Of a stretch of DNA of 47,765 bases, positions 32,316-40,917 are shown in pieces. The DNA is from Pseudoflavonifractor sp. AF19-9AC. Its GTDB lineage: Bacteria > Bacillota > Clostridia > Oscillospirales > Oscillospiraceae. A model generated the notes under the pieces. That model did no database searches, was not told where the DNA came from, and was given only the letters and a program-made list of their open reading frames with translations. Each line of letters begins with the position of its first letter. The first letter of the stretch is position 1. A program made the position numbers and the translations under genes. The stretch is from NCBI RefSeq assembly GCF_003478995.1, contig NZ_QUGI01000010.1, positions 1 through 47,765 on the forward strand. The letters are read 5' to 3'.

Positions 32316-33592
32316 GTGGTCTGACCGCATTGATGCTCATTTCTTTCCTGGTGATGGTTCTCATCGGTGTCCCCATCACCTTCGCCACCGGCGCCGGCGT
32401 CATGCTGTATCTGGTGCTGGGCGGCAACATCCCCGGTACCCTGTTGGCACAGAGAATGTACAACTCCTCCGTCAGCTTTACCATGCTGGCTGTCCCCCTC
32501 TTCATCATTGCCGGTGAGCTGATGAACAAGGCGGGCATAACCAAACGCATTGTCCGATTGTCCTCCGCCCTGATGGGCCACATCTGCGGCAGTCTGGCCC
32601 ATGTGACCATTCTGGCCAGCATGATGTTTGCCGGAATGTCCGGCTCCTCCGTGGCTGCCGCCTCCTCGGTGGGCGGTATGCTGATCCCCGCCATGAAGGA
32701 AGACGGTTATGACGCCAGCTTCGGCGCCGCTCTCACCGCCTGCTCCGCCACCATGGGCCCCATTATCCCCCCCAGCATCGCCTTCATCATTTACGCCTCC
32801 ATTACCGGTGACTCCGTGGGTCAGCTGTTTTTGGGCGGCATCATTCCGGGCATCATCATGGGCATCAGTCTCATGGTCATCGCCTATCTGATTGCCAAAA
32901 AGCGCAATTATCCGGTCCACGAGCGCTCCAGCACCGCTGAGAAGCTTTCCGCCGTAAAGGGCTCTGTGCTGGCCATCCTCATGCCGGTCATCATCGTGGG
33001 CGGAATCATGACGGGTATCTTTACCTCCACCGAGGCCGGTGCCGTGGGCTTGTTCTACGGCCTGCTGGTGGGCCTGTTCTCCCGCGAGCTGTCCATCAAG
33101 GACATTCCCACCGTTCTGGCCAACGGCGCCATGACCTCCGCGGCCATCATGTACATCATCGCCACCTCCCAGGCTCTGGGCTGGCTGCTCACCATTGAGC
33201 GTCTGCCTCAGGCACTGGTGGCCTTCCTCTCCAGCCTCACCTCCAACAGCACCCTCATTATCTTTATCATCCTGGGTACCCTGCTGATCATGGGCTGCTT
33301 CCTGGTGGATACCGCCATGATCACCATCATGACCCCCCTCTTCATCCCCATCGTGCAGACCTACGGCATTGACCCCATCCAGTTCGGCGTGGTCATGGTC
33401 ATGATGACCACCGTGGGCGGCATCACTCCCCCCGTTGGCAACCTGCTGTTTGTGGCCAGCGGCATCGCCGGGACCTCCGTCATGCGTACCGCCAAGGCCA
33501 TGATTCCCTTCGCCTGTGCCCTGCTGTTCTCCATGGCTCTGTGCGCCCTGATTCCGCCTCTGGTTACATTCCTGCCCAACCTCCTGGGCTGA
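32312..33592 (+). CDS. dctM: TRAP transporter large permease, DctM family
   Basis: Ion-gradient-driven transport subunit; 426 residues, about twelve helices. Typical segments: GVPITFATGAGVMLYLV, MLAVPLFIIAGELMNKAGIT, ILASMMFAGMSGSSVAAASSVG, TMGPIIPPSIAFIIYASIT, VDTAMITIMTPLFIPI and the C-terminal GGITPPVGNLLFVASGI. Joined to dctQ by ATGA. With DctP and DctQ it makes a complete tripartite TRAP system. Confidence 0.95.
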   Translation: MSGLTALMLISFLVMVLIGVPITFATGAGVMLYLVLGGNIPGTLLAQRMYNSSVSFTMLAVPLFIIAGELMNKAGITKRIVRLSSALMGHICGSLAHVTILASMMFAGMSGSSVAAASSVGGMLIPAMKEDGYDASFGAALTACSATMGPIIPPSIAFIIYASITGDSVGQLFLGGIIPGIIMGISLMVIAYLIAKKRNYPVHERSSTAEKLSAVKGSVLAILMPVIIVGGIMTGIFTSTEAGAVGLFYGLLVGLFSRELSIKDIPTVLANGAMTSAAIMYIIATSQALGWLLTIERLPQALVAFLSSLTSNSTLIIFIILGTLLIMGCFLVDTAMITIMTPLFIPIVQTYGIDPIQFGVVMVMMTTVGGITPPVGNLLFVASGIAGTSVMRTAKAMIPFACALLFSMALCALIPPLVTFLPNLLG

Positions 33593-33628
33593 TACCACAC
33601 CTTTGATATAAGAAAGGAAGTCTTTGCT

Positions 33629-35257
33629 ATGCCCAATGCCTATTTTACCATCGACCGGCCCCAGAACGATCCCTTCCTGGGGTATCTCCCCGGCAGCCCG
33701 GAGCGGGCCGCGCTGAAGGAAGAACTGGAGAAGCAGGCCAACCAGGTCGTTAAAATTCCCCTGATCATCGGCGGGAAGGAAGTGTGGACGGACCGGACCA
33801 TCCAGGTCACCATGCCCCATGACCACCACCACGTTATTGCCGAGTGCTGCATGGCCGGCGAGGCCGAACTGAAGATGGCCATTGACGCCGCCCTGGCCGC
33901 CAAGGCCGACTGGGAGGAGATGCCCTGGGAGCACCGCAGTGCCATCTTCCTGAAGGCCGCCGACCTCATCACGGGCCCCTACCGCAAGGTGCTGAACGCC
34001 TCCACCATGCTGGGTCAGTCCAAGACCGTGTTCCAGGCCGAGATCGACATTGCGGAGCTGGCCGACTTCCTGCGTTTTGGCGTGTGGAGCGCCCAGGAGA
34101 TCTTCCAGGACCAGCCCGCCAGCAGCCAGGGGATCTGGAACCGCCAGGATTACCGCCCGCTGGACGGCTTCATCTGCGCCATCTCCCCCTTTAACTTCAC
34201 CTCCATCGGCGGCAACCTGCCCACCGCCCCCGCCATTGTGGGTAACGTCTCCCTGTGGAAGCCCTCCCGCACCGCCGTCTTGTCCAACTACTACTACATG
34301 AAGCTGCTCATGTGGTGCGGCCTGCCCGCCGGCGTCATCAACTTTGTCCCCTGCTCCGGCTCGGATATGTCCAAGTATGTGGTCAGCCACCCCAAGATGG
34401 CCGGCTTCCACTTCACCGGCTCCACCGCCGTCTTCCAGAGCGTGTGGAAGCAGGTGGGCGAGAACATCGCCTCCTACGCCAACTACCCCCGTCTGGTGGG
34501 TGAGACCGGCGGCAAGGACTACATCTTTGCCCACCCCTCCGCCGATGTCCAGCCGCTGGCCGCCGCTCTGGTCCGGGGCTCCTTCGAGTACCAGGGCCAG
34601 AAGTGCTCCGCCTGCTCCCGGGCCTTCATCCCCGCCAGCCTCTGGCCCCAGGTGGAGCCCCTGCTGAAGGAGCTCACCGCCTCCCTGAAGGTGGGCGACG
34701 TGCGGGAGTTCGACACCTTTATGGCGGCCGTCATCGACCAGGCCTCCTTTGAGACCTGCAAGGGCTATCTGGACCGGGCCAAGGCCTCGCCTGAGTGCGA
34801 GATCGTGGCCGGCGGCGGCTATGATGACAGCAAGGGCTGGTTCGTGGAGCCCACTGTCATCCGCTGCAGCTCCCCCTACTACGAGTCCATGGTGCAGGAG
34901 ATCTTTGGCCCCATCGTCTCCATCTATGTCTACGACGACGACAAGCTGGACGAGACTCTGCACATCTGCGACACTGCCTCGCCCTACGCCCTCACCGGCG
35001 CCATCTTTGCCCAGGACCGCCAGGCCATCGTGAAGATGGAGCGGGCGCTGCGCAACTCCTGCGGCAACTTCTACATCAACGACAAGTGCACCGGCGCCGT
35101 GGTGGGCCAGCAGCCCTTCGGCGGCGCCCGGGCCTCCGGCACCAACGACAAGGCGGGCACCTCTCTAAACATCATCCGCTGGGTCAGCGCCCACGCGGTG
35201 AAGGAGGCCTTCTGCCCCTCGCCCGCCATTGCCTACCCCTACATGTCTCAGCCCTGA
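33629..35257 (+). CDS. L-glutamate gamma-semialdehyde (P5C) dehydrogenase, ALDH4A1-type
   Basis: NAD-dependent oxidation of glutamate semialdehyde (P5C) to glutamate, or of the 4-hydroxy analogue to 4-hydroxyglutamate. 542 residues, the long stand-alone form. Very close in pattern to animal ALDH4A1: GSPERAALKEEL near the start, IFLKAADLITGP, ISPFNFTSIGGNL, GETGGKD (Glu292), GQKCSACSR with catalytic Cys326, and NFYINDKCTGAVVGQQPFGGARASGTNDKAG. No proline-dehydrogenase domain is fused. Last gene of the LysR operon, 36 bp after dctM. The fact that it sits with a lyase, a reductase and an importer suggests breakdown of a proline- or hydroxyproline-derived compound. Confidence 0.92.
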   Translation: MPNAYFTIDRPQNDPFLGYLPGSPERAALKEELEKQANQVVKIPLIIGGKEVWTDRTIQVTMPHDHHHVIAECCMAGEAELKMAIDAALAAKADWEEMPWEHRSAIFLKAADLITGPYRKVLNASTMLGQSKTVFQAEIDIAELADFLRFGVWSAQEIFQDQPASSQGIWNRQDYRPLDGFICAISPFNFTSIGGNLPTAPAIVGNVSLWKPSRTAVLSNYYYMKLLMWCGLPAGVINFVPCSGSDMSKYVVSHPKMAGFHFTGSTAVFQSVWKQVGENIASYANYPRLVGETGGKDYIFAHPSADVQPLAAALVRGSFEYQGQKCSACSRAFIPASLWPQVEPLLKELTASLKVGDVREFDTFMAAVIDQASFETCKGYLDRAKASPECEIVAGGGYDDSKGWFVEPTVIRCSSPYYESMVQEIFGPIVSIYVYDDDKLDETLHICDTASPYALTGAIFAQDRQAIVKMERALRNSCGNFYINDKCTGAVVGQQPFGGARASGTNDKAGTSLNIIRWVSAHAVKEAFCPSPAIAYPYMSQP

Positions 35258-35299
35258 ATTCACCTTTCTCTTTTCCATCTCTTTCTTTCCCGCGAGGAC

Positions 35300-35330
35300 A
35301 GGAGGGGACGGCCCCAGGCCGTCCCCTCCT
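35300..35330. repeat. 31-bp GC palindrome, copy 1
   Basis: Two 14-base arms (AGGAGGGGACGGCC and its complement) around CCA. Identical to the palindrome at 35550-35580. It lies 43 bp after the P5C dehydrogenase stop codon. Confidence 0.75.
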
Positions 35331-35409
35331 CAGTCCGTCAAAAATCCCCTTTGGAATTTTTGACAGACTGAGTCCCGTTACTTTTTTGCCCCGACCCGGG
35401 CAAAAAAGT
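35331..35409 (+). terminator. Two further hairpins after the TRAP operon
   Basis: 35331-35370 forms a long imperfect stem (CAGTC.GTCAAAAAT with ATTTTTGAC.GACTG). 35380-35409 forms ACTTTTTTGCCC/GGGCAAAAAAGT. The T-run inside each arm could give bidirectional transcription stops. The 460-bp gap 35258-35717 otherwise holds two copies of a palindrome and the GntR promoter. Confidence 0.5.
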
Positions 35410-35549
35410 CCTCGCTTTGCTCGCCGCAGTCCTTGCGCGGCAAGGGCTGCGGGGGATTTGATCCCATACGAGGCGGGCTGCCGCCCCCTCGAGCTCCCCC
35501 ACTCATTCCGGAAGCAAACGCCTCTTTTCAGAGGTTTCTCCACACGCTG

Positions 35550-35580
35550 AGGAGGGGACGGCCCCAGGCCGTCCCCTCCT
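35550..35580. repeat. 31-bp GC palindrome, copy 2
   Basis: Exact copy of 35300-35330, followed on the plus strand by CCCTTTTTCT, so this copy could terminate transcription entering from the left. The two palindromes enclose 219 bp. Confidence 0.75.
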
Positions 35581-35618
35581 CCCTTTTTCTTTCTAAGAAA
35601 ATCTTAAACCCTTCTTAA

Positions 35619-35647
35619 TTGTTTTTCCCCCAAAACTCCGATATACT
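35619..35647 (+). promoter_or_regulatory. Promoter of the GntR/ABC operon
   Basis: TTGTTT, 17 bases, TATACT, followed 3 bases later by the GTGTACTAGTACAC operator. Confidence 0.7.
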
Positions 35648-35650
35648 ACT

Positions 35651-35664
35651 GTGTACTAGTACAC
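35651..35664 (+). promoter_or_regulatory. YtrA-type GntR operator
   Basis: GTGTACTAGTACAC is a perfect 14-bp palindrome at the expected transcription start. TGTACTA half-sites are characteristic of YtrA-subfamily GntR repressors, and the downstream gene encodes one, so self-repression is likely. Confidence 0.78.
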
Positions 35665-35717
35665 TTCATACAGTTTGTCCGGCCAACGCCGGACCTGTGG
35701 GAAAGGAGACGGCATCC

Positions 35718-36089
35718 ATGCTGAATCTGGATTACCGGGACGCCCGCCCCATCTATGAACAGGTAAAGGACGGGCTGCGCCGGCTGATGGTGTCCGGCGC
35801 CATCCGGGAGGGGGAAAAGCTCCCCTCGGTACGGTCCATGGCCTCCTCCCTGGCCATCAACCCAAACACCATTCAGCGGGCCTACGAGGCCCTGGAAGCG
35901 GAGGGCTACCTCTACTCGGTGCCCGGCAAGGGCTCCTTCGCCGCCCCCCACACCGGGGTGGACGGACGGCGAAGGGAGGAGCTTCTGGAGGTCTTTGACC
36001 AGACCACGGCGGAGCTTCTGTTCCTGGGCGTGACGGGAGACGCCCTGCGCACCCGCATCGGGACAAAGGAAGGGGGATGTGTCCAATGA
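35718..36089 (+). CDS. GntR-family repressor, YtrA subfamily
   Basis: 123 residues: N-terminal winged helix (PIYEQVKDGLRRLMVSGAIREGEKLPSVRSMA, NPNTIQRAYEALEAEGYLYS, GKGSF) and the short helical tail of YtrA types, without a large effector domain. YtrA-type repressors control ABC exporters that answer cell-envelope damage. AAAGGAGA precedes ATG 35718. The stop codon overlaps the ATPase start (ATGA, 36086-36089). Confidence 0.92.
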   Translation: MLNLDYRDARPIYEQVKDGLRRLMVSGAIREGEKLPSVRSMASSLAINPNTIQRAYEALEAEGYLYSVPGKGSFAAPHTGVDGRRREELLEVFDQTTAELLFLGVTGDALRTRIGTKEGGCVQ

Positions 36090-36988
36090 TCAAGGTAAAC
36101 AATCTGGTCAAGACCTTTGACGGCTTCCGGGCCCTGGACGGGCTGACCATGACGGTGGAGCCCGGCTCCATCTATGGCCTGGTGGGCCCCAACGGCGCAG
36201 GCAAATCCACGGTGCTGCGCCACATCGCCGGGGTCTACCGCCCCGACTCGGGCACCGTGCTGGTGGACGGACAGCCGGTCTACGAAAACCCCGCCGTCAA
36301 GCAGGGCATCGCCGTCATCCCCGACGAGCTCTACTACTTCAACTCCGCCTCCACCCGGGACATGATGAAGTTCTACCGGGGCATCTACCCCCAGTTTGAC
36401 GATAAGCGCTACCAGGCCCTGCGGGAGGCCTTCCCCGAGGTGGACGACCGCACCCCCATCCGCCGCCTGTCCAAGGGCATGCAGAAGCAGAGCGCCTTCT
36501 GGCTGGCCCTGTGCTGCGCCCCCAAGCTGCTGGTGCTGGACGAGCCGGTGGACGGCCTGGACCCGGTGATGCGCCGCCAGGTGTGGTCCCTCCTCATGGG
36601 AGACGTGGCCCAGCGGGGCACCACGGTGCTCATCTCCTCCCACAACCTGCGGGAGCTGGAGGACGTGTGCGACCATGTGGGCATCCTCTCCCACGGCAAG
36701 GTGCTGCTGGAGCGCTCCCTCACCGACCTGCAGGACAACATTGTGAAGCTGCAGATCGCCTTTGCCCAGGCGGAGCCCCCCGCCTTCCCCAAGGACCTTC
36801 ACATCCTCCACACCGCCCAGGTGGGCCGGGTGTTTACCCTCATTCTCCGGGGCAGCCCCGCGGACATCAAGGCCCGCATGGCCCCCCTGAACCCCATTTT
36901 AATGGAGGCCCTGCCCCTTTCCCTGGAGGAAATCTTTATCTATGAATTGGGAGGTGAGGACTATGCGGTCCGGGACATCGTTCTTTAA
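36086..36988 (+). CDS. ABC transporter ATP-binding protein of the YtrA-controlled operon
   Basis: 300 residues. Walker A GPNGAGKST, Q-loop region KQGIAVIPDELYYF, signature LSKGMQKQ (a form of LSGGQ common in this ABC-2 group), Walker B LLVLDEP followed by VDGLDP, and switch His in ISSHNLREL. The start at 36086 uses the ATGA overlap with AAGGGGG upstream; an ATG at 36077 is possible. It overlaps the permease gene by 26 bases. It powers the following permease, probably an exporter or a sensor-type complex for envelope stress. Confidence 0.92.
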   Translation: MIKVNNLVKTFDGFRALDGLTMTVEPGSIYGLVGPNGAGKSTVLRHIAGVYRPDSGTVLVDGQPVYENPAVKQGIAVIPDELYYFNSASTRDMMKFYRGIYPQFDDKRYQALREAFPEVDDRTPIRRLSKGMQKQSAFWLALCCAPKLLVLDEPVDGLDPVMRRQVWSLLMGDVAQRGTTVLISSHNLRELEDVCDHVGILSHGKVLLERSLTDLQDNIVKLQIAFAQAEPPAFPKDLHILHTAQVGRVFTLILRGSPADIKARMAPLNPILMEALPLSLEEIFIYELGGEDYAVRDIVL

Positions 36989-38963
36989 TTCTGCCCTGTG
37001 GCGCAAGACCATGGGCCGGTTCTGGCCCCTGTGGGCCCTGTACGCCGCAACGTGGACCTTCGCCCTGCCCCTGTATCTCCTCAACCAGTTTGTCAGCGGC
37101 CGCACCCGGGGCTACGGCGCCGGAAGCGTTCAGGACTGGATGCTGTCAGCCGCCCAGGAATTTCCCACCTGGCTGACCTTCGGCGTGTGGGTGTCCTGCA
37201 TCTTCGGCCTGCTGTGCGCCATGGCGGTGTTCGGCTACCTTTACAACGCCCGCTCCAGCTGCGCCATGCACGCCCTGCCCCTGCGCCGGGAGGGGCTCTT
37301 TACCACCCAATACCTGGCGGGACTGTCCTTCGGCCTGCTGCCCCACCTGGCGGTGGCCCTGTGCACCGCCGCCATTGAGATGGTGCTTCTGCCCCCCCAC
37401 GCCTGGCTGGAAGCCCTGTCCTGTCTGGGCATCTGGCTGCTGGTCCAGAGTGCCACCTTCCTGTTCTTCTTCTCCTTCGCTGCCTTCTGCGCTATGTTTA
37501 CCGGCCACCTGCTGGCCCTTCCCGCCTTCTATGCCATCCTCAACGGCCTGGTGTGGGGGCTGTACGGCTTGCTGACCCTCCTCTTCTCCCAGTTCTTCTA
37601 CGGGTACAGCCCCTCTGCCTCTTCCGCCCTGGCCGACTGGCTCACCCCCCTCTACACCCTGTCTGACGCCTGCCGCTGGCACTTTGTGGAGACGGCTGAC
37701 TATATCACAATCCCCGGCTCCTACGAGCTGGCCTCCCCCCTGACCGTAGCCGGCTATGCCGCCGCCGGTCTGGTGCTGGCTCTGCTGGCTCTCCTCCTCT
37801 ACCGCCGCCGGCACGTGGAGTCCGCCGGAGACGTGGTCTCCTTCCGGGTGGTGCGCCCCATCTTCCAGTGCGGCGTCACCTTCTGCGTGGGCCTCTCCTT
37901 CGGCATGGCCACCGCCCTGTTCTTCTCCTGGTCGGACCACGCCGCCTTCCTGTCCGTGTGCGTGGTGCTGTGGTCGGTGGTGGGCTTCTTTGCCGCCGAG
38001 ATGCTGCTGAAAAAGTCCTTCCGGGTGCTGGGTGCCTGGAAGCGGGGCCTTATCGCCCTGGTGGTCATGAGCCTTCTGTGCGGCGGCTGCTTTGCCGACG
38101 TCTTCGGCATCGAGACCCGGGTCCCCAAGACGGACCAGGTGGCCTCCCTCTCCGTTGTGCTGGACATGGGCGAGCCCTATGACGACGCCCGCCAGCTGGC
38201 GTTGGAGCTCACCGACCCGGAGGACATGGCCCCCTTTATCGCCCTGCACCAGTCCATCGTGGCGGGGCGGAGCCGGGCCCAGTATAACTCCCCCACCTAC
38301 GACCCCGGGGACAACTACTTCTCCCTGTCCCTGTACTACACCCTGGGCAACGGCACCACTGTGAACCGCCAGTATCACTCCATCCCCATCTATCGCAGCG
38401 AGTTGGAGGATACCAGCACGGTGTCCGGTCAGTACTTCGCCCTGCTCCAGAACCGGGAGATGGTGGCCAAGGCCTACGACTTTGACCGCTATGGGGCGGG
38501 CCGCCTGGTGGAGGTCTGCCTCTCCGGGGTGGAGCTGCCCCAGGTGGAGGGCAGCGGCCAGGATCCCCAGTACCAGGACCCCTACTTCCTGGAGAACGCC
38601 ACTCCCCAGCAGCTGGAGCAGCTGTGGCAGGCAGTGCAGGACGACTTTGCCGCGGGCAGCCTGGGCGTGCGCTATGCCCTTCCCGACCAGGCGCGCTGGG
38701 ACAACACCTATCAGACTGACCTGCGCTTCACCTTTGAGCTGCCCCGGAATTCCCCCGACTCGGCGGAGAATACCTACTCCTCCGACCTGTCCATCACCCT
38801 GACCCCCAACGCCAAAAATACCCTGGCCTGGCTGGAGCAGTACGGCGGTCTGGGCACCCAGTACTACCTCATCGCCCATGAGAGCGCCGACACAGGCCTC
38901 CCCGGCACCCAGAGTCAAACTCAGGCGGCAGAACCCAGTGCCGCAGTGTATCCGCTGGGATAA
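36963..38963 (+). CDS. Large ABC-2-type permease with a C-terminal extracytoplasmic domain
   Basis: 666 residues from ATG 36963 (GGGAGGTGAGGACT upstream). About eight helices in residues 20-380 (FWPLWALYAATWTFALPLYLL; LTFGVWVSCIFGLLCAMAVFGY; LLVQSATFLFFFSFAAFCAMF; LALPAFYAILNGLVWGLYGLL; VAGYAAAGLVLALLALLLY; FCVGLSFGMATALFFSW; FLSVCVVLWSVVGFFAAEMLL; LIALVVMSLLCGGCFADVFG), then about 280 residues without membrane segments, Tyr/Gln/Asp-rich, predicted outside. The large external domain is unusual for a simple exporter and may bind an envelope-active compound. A terminator follows at 38987. Confidence 0.82.
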   Translation: MRSGTSFFNSALWRKTMGRFWPLWALYAATWTFALPLYLLNQFVSGRTRGYGAGSVQDWMLSAAQEFPTWLTFGVWVSCIFGLLCAMAVFGYLYNARSSCAMHALPLRREGLFTTQYLAGLSFGLLPHLAVALCTAAIEMVLLPPHAWLEALSCLGIWLLVQSATFLFFFSFAAFCAMFTGHLLALPAFYAILNGLVWGLYGLLTLLFSQFFYGYSPSASSALADWLTPLYTLSDACRWHFVETADYITIPGSYELASPLTVAGYAAAGLVLALLALLLYRRRHVESAGDVVSFRVVRPIFQCGVTFCVGLSFGMATALFFSWSDHAAFLSVCVVLWSVVGFFAAEMLLKKSFRVLGAWKRGLIALVVMSLLCGGCFADVFGIETRVPKTDQVASLSVVLDMGEPYDDARQLALELTDPEDMAPFIALHQSIVAGRSRAQYNSPTYDPGDNYFSLSLYYTLGNGTTVNRQYHSIPIYRSELEDTSTVSGQYFALLQNREMVAKAYDFDRYGAGRLVEVCLSGVELPQVEGSGQDPQYQDPYFLENATPQQLEQLWQAVQDDFAAGSLGVRYALPDQARWDNTYQTDLRFTFELPRNSPDSAENTYSSDLSITLTPNAKNTLAWLEQYGGLGTQYYLIAHESADTGLPGTQSQTQAAEPSAAVYPLG

Positions 38964-38986
38964 CCCATCTGCCCCACATTCTCTCT

Positions 38987-39023
38987 CGCCGCCCGGAGCC
39001 TCTGTTCCGGGCGGCGTTTTTTT
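38987..39023 (+). terminator. Terminator of the GntR/ABC operon
   Basis: CGCCGCCCGGA pairs with TCCGGGCGGCG around a short loop, followed by TTTTTTT. Textbook intrinsic terminator. Confidence 0.92.
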
Positions 39024-39156
39024 CAAAAAACCGCAAATTTTATTTTTTGTGAAAATTTTAACAATTTTGTGGAGAATGGAGAGGGTTTCTCCCCCTTTTT
39101 CGGTCGTCCTTGTCACTCTCAGACAGAAATACAGCCAGAAAGCACAGAAAAATTGA

Positions 39157-39185
39157 TTGCTTTTTGGAGCCCGCTCCGATATAAT
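39157..39185 (+). promoter_or_regulatory. Promoter of the thiolase gene
   Basis: TTGCTT, 17 bases, TATAAT (perfect -10), about 65 bp before the ATG. The spacer contains GGAGCCCGCTCC, a perfect 12-bp palindrome that might be an operator. Confidence 0.72.
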
Positions 39186-39253
39186 CAGCATAAGAGCGGA
39201 AATTCCGGGCGTCCTCTGGGGCGTCAAAACCAAAATTTGGAGGTTTCAGACAT

Positions 39254-40510
39254 ATGAAGGAAGTCTATGTTGTCAACTGCTGCCGCACCGCCATTGGTTC
39301 CTTTGGCGGCTCTCTGAAGGACACCCCCGCCGCTGATCTGGGCGCCATCGTCATCAAGGAGGCCCTGAACCGCGCCGGCGTCAAGCCCGAGCAGGTGGAC
39401 GAGGTCATGTTCGGCTGCATCCTCACCGCCGGTCTGGGCCAGAACGTGGCCCGTCAGGCCGCCATCAAGGCCGGTGTGCCCACCTCCGTCCCCGCCTACA
39501 CCGTTGGTATGGTGTGCGGCTCCGGCATGAAGTCCGTCATCGAGGGCGCCCGCACCATCATGGCCGGTGACGCCGACGTCATCGTGGCCGGCGGCACCGA
39601 GAACATGTCCGCCGCCCCCTACGCCCTGCCCGCTGAGCGCTGGGGCGCCCGCATGGGTGACAAGAAGGTCGTCGACACCATGATCAAGGACGGTCTGTGG
39701 GACGCGTTCAACAACTATCACATGGGCACCACCGCCGAGAACATCTGCGACGTGTGGGGCATCACCCGTCAGGAGCTGGACGAGTTCGCCGCCTCCTCCC
39801 AGAACAAGGCTGAGGCCGCCCTCAACTCCGGCCGCTTCAACGACGAGATCGTTCCCGTCATGGTGAAGCAGAAGAAGCAGATGGTGGAGTTCAAGGTGGA
39901 CGAGTTCCCCCGCGCCGGCGTCACTGCCGAGGGCATTGCCAAGCTGAAGGGCGCCTTCCCTGTGGGTCCCGAGTCCCCCGCTCCCCAGGTTGTCCACACC
40001 TTTGAGCCCACCGGCATTCAGGACTCCGCCGACAAGGGCCAGCAGCGCGTCACCGCCGCCAACGCCTCCGGCATCAACGACGGCGCCGCCGCCATCATCC
40101 TGGCCTCCGGCGAGGCCGTGGAGAAGTACGGTCTGAAGCCCATGGCCAAGCTGGTCTCCTGGGGCCAGGGCGGCGTGGATCCCAAGATCATGGGCGTGGG
40201 CCCCGTGCCCGCCTCCCGTCAGGCTATGGCCAAGGCCGGCCTGACCATCGAGGACATGGACCTGGTCGAGGCCAACGAGGCCTTCGCTGCCCAGTCCATC
40301 GCCGTGGCCCGCGAGCTGAAGTTTGACATGAGCAAGGTCAACGTCAACGGCGGCGCCATCGCTCTGGGTCACCCCGTGGGCGCTTCCGGTGCCCGTATCA
40401 TCGTCACCCTGCTCCACGAGATGCAGAAGCGCGACGACGCCAAGAAGGGTCTGGCCACTCTGTGCATCGGCGGCGGCCAGGGCGTTGCCACCATCTTCGA
40501 GAAGTGCTGA
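39254..40510 (+). CDS. thlA: Acetyl-CoA C-acetyltransferase (thiolase) with an internal insertion
   Basis: Joins two acetyl-CoA to acetoacetyl-CoA, the entry to butyrate formation in clostridia. 418 residues; catalytic Cys88 (MVCGSG), NEAFAAQ, His373 (ALGHPVG) and Cys404 (LCIGGGQG) all present. It is about 26 residues longer than the 392-residue C. acetobutylicum ThlA: residues 236-265, between GAF and VTAANASG, replace a five-residue turn. Own promoter and terminator; GGAGG 10 bases before the ATG. The strongly biased, uniform codon choice suggests high expression. No other butyrate genes are in the window. Confidence 0.93.
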   Translation: MKEVYVVNCCRTAIGSFGGSLKDTPAADLGAIVIKEALNRAGVKPEQVDEVMFGCILTAGLGQNVARQAAIKAGVPTSVPAYTVGMVCGSGMKSVIEGARTIMAGDADVIVAGGTENMSAAPYALPAERWGARMGDKKVVDTMIKDGLWDAFNNYHMGTTAENICDVWGITRQELDEFAASSQNKAEAALNSGRFNDEIVPVMVKQKKQMVEFKVDEFPRAGVTAEGIAKLKGAFPVGPESPAPQVVHTFEPTGIQDSADKGQQRVTAANASGINDGAAAIILASGEAVEKYGLKPMAKLVSWGQGGVDPKIMGVGPVPASRQAMAKAGLTIEDMDLVEANEAFAAQSIAVARELKFDMSKVNVNGGAIALGHPVGASGARIIVTLLHEMQKRDDAKKGLATLCIGGGQGVATIFEKC

Positions 40511-40561
40511 GTCATTCCTGCACTTGCCTTGCCTTGTGATCTGGCAGGAATTTTATAAAGC

Positions 40562-40597
40562 GAAAACCCCCGGGACGCGGCAGTCCCGGGGGTTTTC
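40562..40597 (+). terminator. Terminator of the thiolase gene
   Basis: GAAAACCCCCGGGAC pairs with GTCCCGGGGGTTTTC over 15 bp with a 6-base loop, 51 bp after the stop codon. Confidence 0.88.
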
Positions 40598-40701
40598 GTG
40601 TTTTCAGGCGGGTTGTTGGGGTTGGGAATATTTGCTGTGGATGGACGGCTCGGGGGATGCAAATCGGACGCTGCCCGCCCCGGCCCGCCGGGCATAGCAA
40701 A

Positions 40702-40731
40702 ACCCGGACGCCAGCTCCAAAGCGTCCGGGT
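40702..40731. other. Hairpin in the gap after the thiolase
   Basis: ACCCGGACGC pairs with GCGTCCGGGT around a 10-base loop. The 1.2-kb gap 40511-41753 contains this, the thiolase terminator, an A/T-rich stretch (40737-40870) with no credible gene, and family-1 copy D. Confidence 0.5.
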
Positions 40732-40917
40732 CTCACCGTTGAAAAAGAGGATTAAAATGAAACGAACTGTCTCTTGCAGATTTTATAATACACGGAAGTT
40801 GTGAACAATTCCAACCTGAATTGTTACATAAGTTTTAATTTTCCAAATTGTCTGGCGGAGTTTGGCATGATACGATTGGGATATGCCCCATGCTGAATGA
40901 AACGTGAAAAAGAGCAT

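Noticed and set aside
32264..34963. Minus-strand open frame of 899 codons opposite dctM and the P5C dehydrogenase gene.
   Set aside because: Shadow frame: Gly/His/Asp-rich, no domain signature, and fully covered by two well-supported genes.
35300..35580. CRISPR array from the two identical palindromic repeats.
   Set aside because: Only two copies, a 219-bp spacing and no cas genes.
37146..39233. Minus-strand open frame of 695 codons opposite the large permease.
   Set aside because: Composition is that of a reverse frame (Gly, His, Gln, Val repeats), and the permease on the other strand has good membrane helices and a ribosome site.
40757..40801. Possible 14-residue leader peptide after the thiolase terminator (ATGAAACGAACTG).
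   Set aside because: It has a weak ribosome site and no structural gene follows on that strand, so there is nothing for it to lead.
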